From NCBI RefSeq assembly GCF_900102135.1, contig NZ_FMVJ01000002.1:273709-337708 (forward strand): 64,000 nucleotides of DNA, given 5' to 3'. The notes below the pieces were generated by a model, which saw only the letters and a program-made list of their open reading frames with translations, searched no databases and was not told the origin of the DNA. Made by a program: the position numbers and the translations under genes. This document shows, piece by piece, positions 1 to 11,014 of this stretch (the first letter of the stretch is position 1; each line of letters begins with the position of its first letter). Source of the DNA: Microvirga guangxiensis. Lineage in GTDB: Bacteria > Pseudomonadota > Alphaproteobacteria > Rhizobiales > Beijerinckiaceae.

Positions 1-700
1 AGAGACGCTTCGCCTCCTCGTCCGTATCGGCGGCAATCACATTCACCCCCACCATCGCATAAGGCTTGTCGAGTTGAGCGGAAGGCTGGAAGCGCTCGCG
101 ATAGACCTGCAGCGCCTGAAACAGGGCGTTCGGCGCGAAATGCGAGGCGAAGGCGTAAGGCAGTCCGAGCATGGCCGCAAGCTGCGCCCCGAAGAGGCTG
201 GAGCCTAGAATCCAGACCGGCACGTTGCTGTCTGTCCCTGGAACCGCCTGGATCACCTGTCCCGGCTGAAGCGGTCCGAGCAGGGCCTGGAGTTCAACCA
301 CGTCCTGCGGGAAGGTGTCAGCGCTGGTGGGATCGCGGCGCAGGGCAAGCATGGTACGCTGATCGGTGCCGGGAGCGCGTCCTACGCCAAGGTCGATGCG
401 TCCCGGAAAGAGCGCGTCGAGGGTGCCGAACTGCTCGGCGATGACGAGCGGCGAATGGTTCGGCAGCATGATGCCGCCTGCGCCCACGCGGATCCTGTTG
501 GTGCCCCCAGCCACATGCGCGATGGCGACGCTCGTCGCAGCGCTCGCGATACCCACCATGTTGTGGTGCTCGGCGAGCCAGAAGCGATTATAGCCCCACC
601 GTTCCGCATGCTGCGCCAGATCGCGTGAATTGCGCAAGGCATCGGACGCCGTGGAGCCTTCGGTGATGTGCGCAAGATCGAGAATGGAAAGCGGAGGCAT
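1..700 (-). CDS. LLM-class flavin-dependent oxidoreductase, C-terminus cut by window edge
   Basis: Translation from the ATG at 700 begins [20 protein letters not shown] and continues open to base 1. It is a luciferase-like monooxygenase of the single-component, MsnO8-like group. Family marks are the early AEHHNM segment, an [20 protein letters not shown] strand region and the following [14 protein letters not shown] loop. Such proteins are TIM barrels that use reduced FMN to oxidise an organic substrate; the substrate cannot be read from sequence. About 233 of an expected 330 or so residues are present, so the C-terminus lies outside. An AAAGAG ribosome site sits six bases before the ATG. The family is clear, the function is not. 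Confidence 0.85.
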   Translation of the reverse strand, partial: MPPLSILDLAHITEGSTASDALRNSRDLAQHAERWGYNRFWLAEHHNMVGIASAATSVAIAHVAGGTNRIRVGAGGIMLPNHSPLVIAEQFGTLDALFPGRIDLGVGRAPGTDQRTMLALRRDPTSADTFPQDVVELQALLGPLQPGQVIQAVPGTDSNVPVWILGSSLFGAQLAAMLGLPYAFASHFAPNALFQALQVYRERFQPSAQLDKPYAMVGVNVIAADTDEEAKRL

Positions 701-810
701 GGGAAACTCTTTGAAACGTGGCGGGCGATGATCGATCTCAAATCAGCACTCCGGCTGCTCGATACAAGACCTGAAGCCCCTCGCCTGAAGCGCAGCAGCT
801 TTGCAAAAGA

Positions 811-838
811 AAAACCCGGCGCTTGCGGCGCCGGGTTT
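811..838 (-). terminator. Rho-independent terminator of the TRAP binding-protein gene
   Basis: Read on the minus strand, AAACCCGGCGC and GCGCCGGGTTT arms form a GC-rich hairpin followed by a run of T with one C. It lies about 22 bases after the stop codon at 861, as an intrinsic terminator should. Confidence 0.85.
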
Positions 839-860
839 CGAAGTCCTCACCTATAACGGC

Positions 861-1955
<1,095 letters not shown>

Positions 1956-2149
1956 CTACTCCTCTAGGGCTTATCGTATTTGTTGTCGTGCGATAACAAG
2001 CAGGCTGCAGCCCAAAAGCAAAACTTAGACATAAGTTGAGGTTCATAGGACTTAGCTTCCAGGAGCACATCCTCACTGTCAGCTCTGCTGGAAACTCATG
2101 CAACTCAAGCCCTTAAGAAGCCTCAAGATACGCTACGGAAGCTCAACCG

Positions 2150-2182
2150 AAGAACAGTCTCAAGGCTTTAGCCTCTGTTCTT
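2150..2182. repeat. Two-tier inverted repeat (cruciform-like)
   Basis: AAGAACAG (2150-2157) pairs with CTGTTCTT (2175-2182), and AGGCT (2163-2167) pairs with AGCCT (2170-2174) around a TT loop. Every arm is perfect, with a five-base bulge on one side. No T run follows on either strand, so it is not a standard terminator. Its role is unknown. Confidence 0.5.
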
Positions 2183-2261
2183 TGGCATGACGTGAACGCA
2201 GATGACCCCTGCCTATATTGCATATATACTGGAAAGAAAATTTCCTGAGATATTCGCCACA

Positions 2262-2297
2262 TGAAATAAAAAGCGACGCCGCTATTCACGGCGCCGC
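2262..2297 (-). terminator. groEL terminator
   Basis: On the minus strand a nine-pair stem (GCGGCGCCG against CGGCGTCGC, one G-U pair) with a seven-base loop is followed by TTTTTATTT. It starts 28 bases after the groEL stop codon. Confidence 0.85.
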
Positions 2298-2324
2298 CAA
2301 GTGCTGTTCTGAATCAGCAGAGGC

Positions 2325-3959
<1,635 letters not shown>

Positions 3960-4002
3960 TCACTCCTTAGACGTAACGATATGTGACTCTGGTATTCCGG
4001 CC

Positions 4003-4317
4003 TTAAGCGGCCTTCTTCTGAGCGACGGTCTCGTCCAGAACGCCCATGATGTCGCTCTCCTTCATGATCAGGAGATCCTCGCCATCGATCTTCACCTCCG
4101 TGCCGGACCATTTGCCGAAAAGCACACGGTCGCCGACCTTCACGTCCAGGGCGACGAGCTGGCCGACCTCGTTTCGGGCACCGGGTCCGACGGCGATCAC
4201 CTCACCCTGCTGGGGCTTTTCCTTGGCGGTATCGGGGATGATGATGCCCCCCGCCGTCTTCTCTTCCGCATCGATCCGCTTGACCAGAATGCGATCATGC
4301 AAAGGACGGAACTTCAT
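4003..4317 (-). CDS. groES: Co-chaperonin GroES
   Basis: The 104-residue co-chaperonin that caps the GroEL ring. It begins [20 protein letters not shown] and contains the mobile-loop region [20 protein letters not shown] followed by [23 protein letters not shown]. The reading frame stays open to 4449, but the ATG at 4317 matches the family N-terminus and has a GGAGGA site just upstream. First gene of the heat-shock operon, with a CIRCE-like operator about 120 bases before the start. Confidence 0.97.
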   Translation of the reverse strand: MKFRPLHDRILVKRIDAEEKTAGGIIIPDTAKEKPQQGEVIAVGPGARNEVGQLVALDVKVGDRVLFGKWSGTEVKIDGEDLLIMKESDIMGVLDETVAQKKAA

Positions 4318-4435
4318 GAAGCTTCCTCCAATGTTTTCAGTGCGTTGACTGTCATACGCGGAGCCCTTCAGGGCCTCCGCGGTCGAAAATTTGGTTGAAC
4401 AAGCTTCACTGTTCAAGAGGGGATATGAAAATTTT

Positions 4436-4461
4436 TTGGCACTCGTCATCTAGAGCGCCAA
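4436..4461 (-). promoter_or_regulatory. CIRCE-like operator (HrcA target) upstream of groES
   Basis: TTGGCACTC (4436-4444) and GAGCGCCAA (4453-4461) form a nine-base inverted repeat matching at eight of nine positions. They resemble the consensus arms TTAGCACTC and GAGTGCTAA. The spacer counts as eight bases, where nine is usual. HrcA, which binds CIRCE in alphaproteobacteria, is not encoded in this window. Confidence 0.8.
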
Positions 4462-4549
4462 GCTGCGCTTTAAGAGCCCAGATTGGACAAGGTATCGCCC
4501 TGGAGGCTATGCCCCTTCCATCGGCGTAAGACACGCCCAGGAGATCAAA

Positions 4550-4771
4550 ATGAGCGAAATGGTTGTGAGGGACAGCAATGGGGCCGTCCTGAGCGAGGGC
4601 GACTCCGTGCAGGTCATCAAGGACCTGAAGGTGAAAGGCTCTTCCACCACCTTGAAGCGGGGCACCTTGTTCAAGAACATTCACCTGACAGACAATCCCG
4701 GCGAGATCGAGTGCCGATCAGCCCAGATCAAAGGCTTGGTGCTCAAGACCGAGTTCGTGAAGAAGGTCTGA
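4550..4771 (+). CDS. Short PhnA-domain protein (YjdM C-terminal domain only)
   Basis: A 73-residue protein that aligns with the C-terminal half of E. coli YjdM/PhnA: VVRDSNGAVLSEGDSVQVIK, then DLKVKGSS, an LKRGT turn and a KTEFVKKV end. The N-terminal zinc-ribbon half of YjdM, with its CxxC pairs, is missing, and no matching coding sequence lies upstream. Despite the old name, a role in phosphonate use is not established for this family. It is divergent from groES, so the two share the 4318-4549 promoter region. Family certain, function unknown. Confidence 0.85.
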   Translation: MSEMVVRDSNGAVLSEGDSVQVIKDLKVKGSSTTLKRGTLFKNIHLTDNPGEIECRSAQIKGLVLKTEFVKKV

Positions 4772-4785
4772 TCGAGATCGCGGTT

Positions 4786-4806
4786 ATGCCCGGATTATCT
4801 GGGCAT
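4786..4806 (+). terminator. Possible terminator hairpin after PhnA-domain gene
   Basis: ATGCCC (4786-4791) pairs with GGGCAT (4801-4806) around a nine-base loop, 15 bases after the stop. There is no T run, so the call is weak. Confidence 0.3.
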
Positions 4807-4873
4807 CTGCGCCTTAACCCGGTTTTGCGAGAGAATGGCCAGGACAGATGCGTCCATGGCCAAAGGCAAATTC

Positions 4874-5095
4874 TCAATAATGGGGCGGCGGAGGCTCGGG
4901 CGTCCGGGGCCCGGCGCCACTGTCCTCGACTTCCTGCACCCGGTCCAGCAACTCATTGAGCTGGCGCCTCAGCGAGTCGATCTTCTTCCATTGGTCTATG
5001 ACGGTCTGATTCAGGTCCTCGATGACCTGATCCTGATAGGCGACGCGCACCTCCAGGGCCTCCAGGCGGGCATTGACCCCATTCGCATCACTCAT
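4874..5095 (-). CDS. slyX: SlyX family protein
   Basis: A 73-residue protein with the SlyX pattern: an N-terminal heptad-rich helix ([20 protein letters not shown], then LNQTV) followed by a second coiled segment and a proline-rich tail ending PPPPHY. SlyX proteins are short coiled coils of unknown biochemical role. The ATG at 5095 overlaps the end of trhO (stop at 5088) by eight bases, so the two are translationally coupled. A longer reading through 5206 lacks family similarity and was rejected. Confidence 0.85.
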   Translation of the reverse strand: MSDANGVNARLEALEVRVAYQDQVIEDLNQTVIDQWKKIDSLRRQLNELLDRVQEVEDSGAGPRTPEPPPPHY

Positions 5096-5846
5096 CGGCC
5101 AGCAGGCTCCTGTCCTCGGGGCGTTCCACCAAGCCGTGCCCGAGAGATACGCGCTCGTCGAATACGAAGCAGCCGCCGTTCCAGCGGCTCTCGGTTTCCG
5201 GCACATCCTCCAGATATTGCAGGATGCCGCCCTTTAGATGGTAGACCTCTTCGAAGCCCTGCCCCAGCATGTAGGAACTGGCCTTCTCGCAGCGGATGCC
5301 GCCGGTGCAGAACATGGCGACCTTCTTGTGCTTGGCGGGATCGAGTTCCTTCTCCACGAATTCCTTGAATTCGCTGAACTTCTTGATGCGCGGATCGATG
5401 GCACCCTCGAAGGTGCCCATTTCCACCTCGAAGTCGTTGCGGGTGTCAAGCAGGATCACGTCCGGGTTCTCGATGAGGCTGTTCCAGTCGGAGGCCGAGA
5501 CATAGGTGCCGACCCGTCTGGTCGGGTCCGTCTGCGGATCGCCGAGGGTCACGATCTCCTTCTTCAGACGCACCTTCATCTTGCCGAAAGGCATCTCGGA
5601 GGCGGTCGAGAACTTCAGCTCCAGATTGTCGAGACGACCATGGAAAAGTGGGCCCTGCTGCAGCTCGGCGATCAGGGAATCGATCCCCTCCTCCGTTCCG
5701 GCCACGGTGCCGTTGATCCCCTCCTGGGCAAGCAGGAGGGTCCCCTTGATCCCACGATCGGAGCAGATGGCATGGAGCGGATCGCGCAGTTCCCGGAAGT
5801 CGGGAAGCGCCACGAACTGATAGAGAGCGGCAACCTTGTACGTCAT
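5088..5846 (-). CDS. trhO: tRNA uridine(34) hydroxylase TrhO (rhodanese domain)
   Basis: A 252-residue YceA/TrhO protein, which in bacteria carries out oxygen-dependent 5-hydroxylation of U34 in tRNA, leading to mo5U/cmo5U-type wobble bases. The N-terminal domain has the family segment [19 protein letters not shown]. The C-terminal rhodanese domain holds the active-site loop [11 protein letters not shown] with its catalytic cysteine, preceded by the [13 protein letters not shown] segment. The GMERF-like and [12 protein letters not shown] ends are as expected. It is followed by overlapping slyX. Confidence 0.93.
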   Translation of the reverse strand: MTYKVAALYQFVALPDFRELRDPLHAICSDRGIKGTLLLAQEGINGTVAGTEEGIDSLIAELQQGPLFHGRLDNLELKFSTASEMPFGKMKVRLKKEIVTLGDPQTDPTRRVGTYVSASDWNSLIENPDVILLDTRNDFEVEMGTFEGAIDPRIKKFSEFKEFVEKELDPAKHKKVAMFCTGGIRCEKASSYMLGQGFEEVYHLKGGILQYLEDVPETESRWNGGCFVFDERVSLGHGLVERPEDRSLLADE

Positions 5847-5910
5847 GGCGGCTGTTTACCAGCATGGGGCTTCACGGAAAACCCGTCACAACGCTCCGCA
5901 GTGTCGCGAC

Positions 5911-7338
5911 TTACAGCTTTGGCCAAGGCCGTTTGTCCGGGCACATCTGCTCCCAGGCCTGAGAGAGCCTGAGCACGCCGACATCGTCGAAACGGCGGCC
6001 GATGACCTGGAGGCCGATCGGCAGACCCGCCTTCGTGAATCCGGCATTGACGGAGGCCGCAGGCTGATCGGACATGTTGAAGGCAACCGTATAGCCGATG
6101 TGCTCGAACGGCCTCTCCGGATCATGGATCGGCGAGGCAAGCTCCGCCTCGTAGGCCACATTCGGCGCGACGGGCGAGAGAACGAAGTCGAAGCGGTGTG
6201 TGGCCGCCACCGCCGCATGGCGCATCACCATCATCTGGTTAATGCCGGCATAGACCTGAGCGCCGGTGAGCGACTTTCCTCCCTCCGCCCATTTCAGGAT
6301 GTAGGGCAGCACCCGGGAGCGCTCCTCGTTGGTCAGGGCGCCGATATCCATCCAGGCGCGCTGGCGCCAGAAATCGTCGAGGCCGTCGAGCATCTCGCGG
6401 GTGATGAACGGCCTCATCTCCTCGACGGTGGCGCCCGCATCCGCAAAGGCTTTCGCGGCGGCCTGCACTGCGGCGCGCACTTCAGGATCGAGCGGCAAAC
6501 CGAGACCAGCTTCCATCATGAGACCGATTCTGAGCCCTTTGACGTCAATATCCAGATCGAGCCAGGGCAGCTCCTGATAAGGCAGACTCATAGGATCGCG
6601 CACATCAGGCCGCGTAAGGCTCGTCATCATCAGGGCCGCATCGCGGACGGTGCGGGTCATCGGCCCTGCCACGCGTCCGTAATAGGTCGGATCGATGGGA
6701 ATGCGCCCGAAGCTAGGTTTCAGGCCAAATACGCCGCACCAAGCCGCAGGCAAGCGAATGGAGCCGCCGATATCGGTGCCGATATGGAAAGGCCCGTACC
6801 CTGCCGCAGCAGCGGCGCCCGCACCGGCCGAGCTGCCTCCGGGATTCTTGGACAGGTCCCATGGGTTGCGGGCGAGCGGGTGGAAGCTCGAGAGCCCTGA
6901 GGAGAGCATGCCATAGTCAGGCATCGTGGTCTTGGCGAGAATGACGACACCATCTTCACGCAGCCGCGCGGCGGAAGGTGCATCCTCTTCCGCCGGCATC
7001 AGCGGGCGCGCCGACGTGCCGAGAGGTACGGGCGTGCCTTTCGTGGCGATGTTTTCTTTGATAGTTGCGGGAACGCCATCGAGAGCCTTCGCATCTCCAG
7101 CCCCCCAGCGCCTCTCGGATTCGCGCGCGGCTTTCAATGCGCTCTCGGGATCGTAAGCGTAGAGAGCCTGCAGGCTGGGCTCATAAGCCTCGATACGTGC
7201 GATAACGGCGTTCGTGACCTCAACCGGAGAGACTGTTCTGCGGGCGTAAGCCTCAAGCAGTTCTGCCGCCGACCAATCAGCTAGATCGGCAGGTGATGAG
7301 GAGGATGTTCTTGCGCTCACGTCTAAGCCCTGCTGCAT
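5911..7338 (-). CDS. Amidase (amidase signature family)
   Basis: A 475-residue amidase-signature hydrolase. The Ser-cisSer-Lys triad is visible: Lys94 in TIKENI, Ser169 in NPGGSSAG, and nucleophile Ser193 in GTDIGGSIRLPA. The arrangement resembles GatA and aryl or nicotinamide-type amidases. No gatB or gatC lies nearby, and the C-terminal half (SMRLP-less, with DQPAASVNAGFTKAGLPIGL) fits a stand-alone catabolic amidase. The substrate cannot be predicted. It stands alone, divergent from the Crp-family regulator at 7648. Confidence 0.9.
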   Translation of the reverse strand: MQQGLDVSARTSSSSPADLADWSAAELLEAYARRTVSPVEVTNAVIARIEAYEPSLQALYAYDPESALKAARESERRWGAGDAKALDGVPATIKENIATKGTPVPLGTSARPLMPAEEDAPSAARLREDGVVILAKTTMPDYGMLSSGLSSFHPLARNPWDLSKNPGGSSAGAGAAAAAGYGPFHIGTDIGGSIRLPAAWCGVFGLKPSFGRIPIDPTYYGRVAGPMTRTVRDAALMMTSLTRPDVRDPMSLPYQELPWLDLDIDVKGLRIGLMMEAGLGLPLDPEVRAAVQAAAKAFADAGATVEEMRPFITREMLDGLDDFWRQRAWMDIGALTNEERSRVLPYILKWAEGGKSLTGAQVYAGINQMMVMRHAAVAATHRFDFVLSPVAPNVAYEAELASPIHDPERPFEHIGYTVAFNMSDQPAASVNAGFTKAGLPIGLQVIGRRFDDVGVLRLSQAWEQMCPDKRPWPKL

Positions 7339-7647
7339 ATGGATTCGTTTAAACCTTATGCTGCGCGATCCCTTCTCCTACGTAAACCGGGGTAGCTCCG
7401 AAGCCTGTCGCTTTCCCGAACGCTGCGCCCGCCGGCAGAGGAAGAAATACCTCCTTTAAGCCCCGTTTTCATGGAGCAGGAGCTCAAACTTCTTCCCCTT
7501 GAAAGAGTTCTAAGAACATGGCCGCCTGCGAAAGCCTGTTTACAATAGAGACTCGATCAATTGACCACCTGAAGTTGCGCAAGCATCTTATCGTCAGGCT
7601 TGGTCCGGCTCTGGATCGGGCGTCGGCGGAGATCGGTATACCTTGCC
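7339..7647. other. Divergent promoter region between amidase and Crp-family regulator
   Basis: A 309-base gap with no credible gene. It must hold the promoters of both flanking genes. I searched by eye for an FNR-type TTGAT-N4-ATCAA box and for strong inverted repeats and found none. Confidence 0.6.
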
Positions 7648-8391
7648 ATGCAGCATGGTTCTAATGCCATCGTTCATCGGAAGAACCGGCTCCTCGCCGC
7701 TTTGGAGCCTGAGGACTTCAGCGCTCTCGAGCCGTATCTCGAAGTTGTTGAGCTGCCGAAAAACAAAATCATCTACGATATCGGCGAGACGGTCGGATAC
7801 GCCTACTTCCCACATGACACCATCGTTTCCCTGACCACCGTTCTGAAAGATGGCAGCTCGGTAGAAATGGCCGTCTTCGGACGGGAAGCGATGTTCGGTC
7901 TCATCAGCGCCCTCGTCACGCGGCAATCCTTTGGGCGTTATGTGGCGCAGTTTTCCGGCACGGCATCGCGCATCAGTGTGGAGAAACTGAATGATGCGGG
8001 ACAGGGGCGCCCAAAGATCCGCCAACTGGTGCTGAGCTACACCGAAGCCCTCATGGCGCAGACTTTGCAGACCGTTGCATGCAACGCCGTGCATAGCGTG
8101 GAAGCTCGCTGCTGCCGCTGGATCTTGAGCACGCGCGATCGCGTCGATCATGACGCACTGCCCCTGACACACGAGACACTGGCCGAATTGCTCGGCGTGC
8201 AGCGTTCAACTGTCAGCAGTGTGACGCGGGCTTTGCAGATCGCGGGCCTGATCCATCAAGGCCGGGGTGTCATCACGATTACGGACCGCGCAGGCCTCGA
8301 AGAAATGTCCTGCGAGTGTTACCGCAAGATTCGCAAAAGCTTCGAGCGCCTTCTTCCACGAAGTTATAGCGCTAGCCCTCAGAAAAGCTGA
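7648..8391 (+). CDS. Crp/Fnr family transcriptional regulator
   Basis: A 247-residue regulator. A cyclic-nucleotide-binding-type beta-roll (about residues 15-130, with FPHDTIVSLTTVL and VEMAVFGREAMFG) is followed by a Crp-type winged helix: LTHETLAELLGVQRSTVSSV, then TRALQ near residues 170-195. The N-terminal [4Fe-4S] cysteines of true Fnr are absent, and the cAMP phosphate-binding motif is not recognisable. It therefore belongs to the ligand-uncertain group common in Rhizobiales. The C-terminal part has a CECY pair near the end. I chose the ATG at 7648; the frame is open to 7600, but that extension looks noncoding. Confidence 0.85.
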   Translation: MQHGSNAIVHRKNRLLAALEPEDFSALEPYLEVVELPKNKIIYDIGETVGYAYFPHDTIVSLTTVLKDGSSVEMAVFGREAMFGLISALVTRQSFGRYVAQFSGTASRISVEKLNDAGQGRPKIRQLVLSYTEALMAQTLQTVACNAVHSVEARCCRWILSTRDRVDHDALPLTHETLAELLGVQRSTVSSVTRALQIAGLIHQGRGVITITDRAGLEEMSCECYRKIRKSFERLLPRSYSASPQKS

Positions 8392-8551
8392 TCTGCAGTC
8401 AGACACGCTGACAAAGGAATATGAGCACAATTCGTGTTCCGACGGCACGATTACAGAAATCTTTCTGCACTATGTCGGATACCCAACAGACGGAGTAACC
8501 CTGCGTCAGTACGGTGGGAACAGGCTAATCAAAGTTAATACGAGGCGCCAA

Positions 8552-8833
8552 ATGAACGAAATTTCGTTTCGTAAAGATAATTCCCAAACAGAACAACATT
8601 CTCCTAAAATGTATTCTCCCACCCTCCAACCGTTACTTCAGTCTTTGCTTTCCACCCTGGCCGACATCGACTTTGAATACGAGCAGGCAAAGGATAAGGT
8701 GAGCAAGAATTCGCCAGATACCAACTTGAAGATCAAGGTCCTCGAGAAACTGAGAGCCCAGCATCACGAGCGCCGCATGCCGTATATCCAGCAATTGGCT
8801 GTTTTGCAGGAGCGTATGATTCCGCACAGATAA
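8552..8833 (+). CDS. Hypothetical protein, 93 residues
   Basis: I do not recognise a family. The product begins MNEISFRKDNSQTEQHSPKM and then has one long, charged amphipathic stretch (ADIDFEYEQAKDKVSKNSP and onward to the end) that could form a helical hairpin. There is no signal peptide or membrane segment. Local base composition is poorer in GC than the surroundings. No good ribosome site is visible, and the same frame is open further upstream, so the start is uncertain. Confidence 0.5.
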   Translation: MNEISFRKDNSQTEQHSPKMYSPTLQPLLQSLLSTLADIDFEYEQAKDKVSKNSPDTNLKIKVLEKLRAQHHERRMPYIQQLAVLQERMIPHR

Positions 8834-8994
8834 AGGACGTAACTCAGACTATACAGGCGTTACTAAAAGAAAGAGCTACACGCCTCCAGCATAAGGGGGC
8901 GACTCTTCGGGGCTGATAAAACAGATGCATCGGATCATGGCGCACCATCGTCGAAATCCGGGCCTATCAGATACCTTCCTCAGGGAATGAGCCA

Positions 8995-9432
8995 ATGACC
9001 GAAGAAGAAATCGAGATCGTTGCAGAGGAGCTTGCAAAAATCGGAGGCGTGTCCTGGTATCCGGGGCGCGAAAAGGGAACGTTGATGCGAGTGGTCACGG
9101 ACCGCTATCGCGACCGGGCGCGTATCGCCATCGAGGCCTTGGATCGATACCGTGCCCTCCAGAACGCCGGTGTCGTGCAGGACAACGGGCCCAGCGCACA
9201 TCACTTACAGGGTCGACCTCATCCCATGTCCTCGGACGAGATAAAGCCCGGCAGCACGGTGGTCTATCGTCCTCCGGGCGACCGCAGAGCCTATCCCTGC
9301 CGGGTTGTCGAGATCGAGGGCAGCCGTGCTTATCTGGCTCCCATCCTCCGTGCTTGCACAGACTGGGTCTCCATTGAGCATCTGACGCCGCAGGCGGAGC
9401 TCCAATCCTTTACGGCGCGGGACAATAACTGA
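8995..9432 (+). CDS. Hypothetical protein, 145 residues
   Basis: Unrecognised family. Two parts are visible. The N-terminal helical segment (about 1-65) is acidic, starts MTEEEIEIVAEELAKIGGVS and includes a DRYRDRARIAIEALDRYR helix. The second part (about 78-140) has a small beta-rich module beginning DEIKPGSTVVYRPPGDRRAY, which reads like an SH3-like or KOW-like fold. No cysteine cluster, signal peptide or membrane helix is present. It is probably a cytosolic protein transcribed alone and ends at a GC-rich hairpin. Confidence 0.65.
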   Translation: MTEEEIEIVAEELAKIGGVSWYPGREKGTLMRVVTDRYRDRARIAIEALDRYRALQNAGVVQDNGPSAHHLQGRPHPMSSDEIKPGSTVVYRPPGDRRAYPCRVVEIEGSRAYLAPILRACTDWVSIEHLTPQAELQSFTARDNN

Positions 9433-9443
9433 TCAACTCATGT

Positions 9444-9473
9444 CCCTGGCATGAAGACACGTTCGTGCCGGGG
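9444..9473 (+). terminator. Hairpin between convergent genes
   Basis: CCCTGGCATGAA (9444-9455) pairs with TTCGTGCCGGGG (9462-9473) through twelve pairs, two of them G-U in the plus-strand RNA, with a six-base loop. The G-U pairs become C-A mismatches on the other strand, so it should act mainly on plus transcripts. No T run follows. Confidence 0.45.
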
Positions 9474-9493
9474 CAGACATATGAAACCTGGCC

Positions 9494-9934
9494 TCATCCC
9501 AGCCGTGCACGGGTACTGCGCGGGGTTGCCAGAAGCAGATTGGTCTCAGAAGCGATGACGCCTGGGATCAAGCGGATGCGCCTCAAGATTCCATCGAAGT
9601 CGGACAGATTGGCCGCTCCCAGCTCGACGATGAGATCCCACTTCCCATTCGTGGTGTGGATATCGCTGATCTCCGGAAACCCGCCCAAAACATCTACCAC
9701 CCGATCGGCGGCGCGGCCCTCGACCTCAATCAGCATGATGCCACGCACTGGCAGGGACACAGCATCAGCTCGCAGGATCACCGTGTAGCCGACGATGTCC
9801 CCCGAACGCTCCAGACGCTCCATGCGCGATCGGACGGTCGCCCGGGAGACATCGAGTTCGAGCGCCAAGTCCGACACGCTGCGTCGGCCGTTATGTCTAA
9901 GAAGAGTGATGAGGCGATAATCGAGATTGTCCAT
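9494..9934 (-). CDS. Lrp/AsnC family transcriptional regulator
   Basis: A 146-residue feast/famine regulator. The N-terminal helix-turn-helix (about 2-50, DNLDYRLITLLRHNGRRSVS followed by DLALELDVSRATVRSRM) precedes a RAM effector domain with VRGIMLIEVEG and the GKWDLIVELG strand. The ATG at 9934 gives the usual family start; an in-frame start at 9958 is possible. It is divergent from arginase and ornithine cyclodeaminase, so by position it is likely their arginine- or ornithine-responsive regulator. A TTGACA -35-like box for it lies at 9990-9995. Confidence 0.9.
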   Translation of the reverse strand: MDNLDYRLITLLRHNGRRSVSDLALELDVSRATVRSRMERLERSGDIVGYTVILRADAVSLPVRGIMLIEVEGRAADRVVDVLGGFPEISDIHTTNGKWDLIVELGAANLSDFDGILRRIRLIPGVIASETNLLLATPRSTRARLG

Positions 9935-10057
9935 GAATGCCACTTTGGAAAAGAACACTTACCAAAATGGTCAATGAACCGTCCCTATTTGTCAAACTAC
10001 CCTGTTCATATCGCCAAGCCTCTGCCCTAGCTTGACGAGAATCCGTGGAGAGGTCGA

Positions 10058-11014
10058 ATGACTCAAAAGCCCTGCATTCTCTTTGGCGTGCCCGTTCAGG
10101 AGGGCGCCGGACGGCTTGGCTGCGATATGGGGCCCAGCGCCTATCGCACCGCCGGACTGGTGACGGAGCTGAAGAATTTAGGATATGCGGTAGAAGATCG
10201 AGGCAATATCGCTCCCGCATCCTTGCGCGATCTGCGTCACGAGAATGAGGCGATCAAGGCTCTGCCCGAGACCGTGGCCTGGACCGAGGCGATCGCCGAG
10301 GCTGCGTACAGGGCTGCCAGCGAGGGCATGCCAATCTTCCTGGGCGGTGACCACAGCCTCTCCGCCGGGTCCATGACAGGCCTTGCCCGGCGCGCGGCTG
10401 AAGACGGTCGGGAGTTCTTTGTTCTATGGCTCGACTCCCATCCGGATTTCCACACCCTGGAAACAACCACGAGCGGGAATCTGCACGGCGTTCCCATGGC
10501 CTATGCCACCGGGCGCCGGGGTTTCGATGGCTACTTCCCGAAGGTTCATGCGCCGGTAAAGCCGGAGAATGTCTGCATGATGGGGATCCGCAGCGTCGAT
10601 CCGGCCGAGCGCGCTGCGCTCGCAACGACAGGCGTCACCATCCATGACATGCGCGCCATCGACGAGAATGGCGTGGCCCCTCTGCTCGACGCCTTCCTGA
10701 AGCGCGTCGCGGAGGCGGACGGCATCCTGCATGTAAGCCTCGATGTGGACTTCCTCGATCCCGGCATTGCGCCAGGCGTCGGCACCACGGTGCCCGGCGG
10801 CGCAACCTTCCGCGAGGCGCATCTCATCATGGAAATGCTGCATGACAGCGGCCTCGTGAGAAGCCTCGACCTCGTCGAACTCAACCCGTTCTTGGATGAG
10901 CGTGGCCGCACGGCCCTCCTCATGGTCGATCTCGCCTCGAGCCTCCTGGGCCGCCGCGTTCTTGATCGCCCCACCCAAAGCTATCGCCATACGCCCAAAG
11001 TCAACGCAGCATGA
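10058..11014 (+). CDS. rocF: Arginase
   Basis: A 318-residue ureohydrolase that splits L-arginine into ornithine and urea. Binuclear manganese ligands are all visible: His99 in LGGDHS, Asp126/His128/Asp130 in WLDSHPDF, and Asp229/Asp231 in SLDVDFLDP. The guanidine-pocket glutamate lies in the LVELNPFLDE segment. The usual DAHxD motif here reads DSHPD. The start at 10058 has a GGAGAGG site. It overlaps the next gene, ornithine cyclodeaminase, by four bases (ATGA), so both are made together to turn arginine into proline. Agmatinase is a less likely alternative, given the ornithine-using partner. Confidence 0.9.
   Translation: MTQKPCILFGVPVQEGAGRLGCDMGPSAYRTAGLVTELKNLGYAVEDRGNIAPASLRDLRHENEAIKALPETVAWTEAIAEAAYRAASEGMPIFLGGDHSLSAGSMTGLARRAAEDGREFFVLWLDSHPDFHTLETTTSGNLHGVPMAYATGRRGFDGYFPKVHAPVKPENVCMMGIRSVDPAERAALATTGVTIHDMRAIDENGVAPLLDAFLKRVAEADGILHVSLDVDFLDPGIAPGVGTTVPGGATFREAHLIMEMLHDSGLVRSLDLVELNPFLDERGRTALLMVDLASSLLGRRVLDRPTQSYRHTPKVNAA

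Noticed and set aside
8074..8085. GTTGCATGCAAC palindrome resembling the IclR operator
   Set aside because: Lies inside the Crp-family coding sequence, lacks the flanking TA/AT bases and has a different centre.
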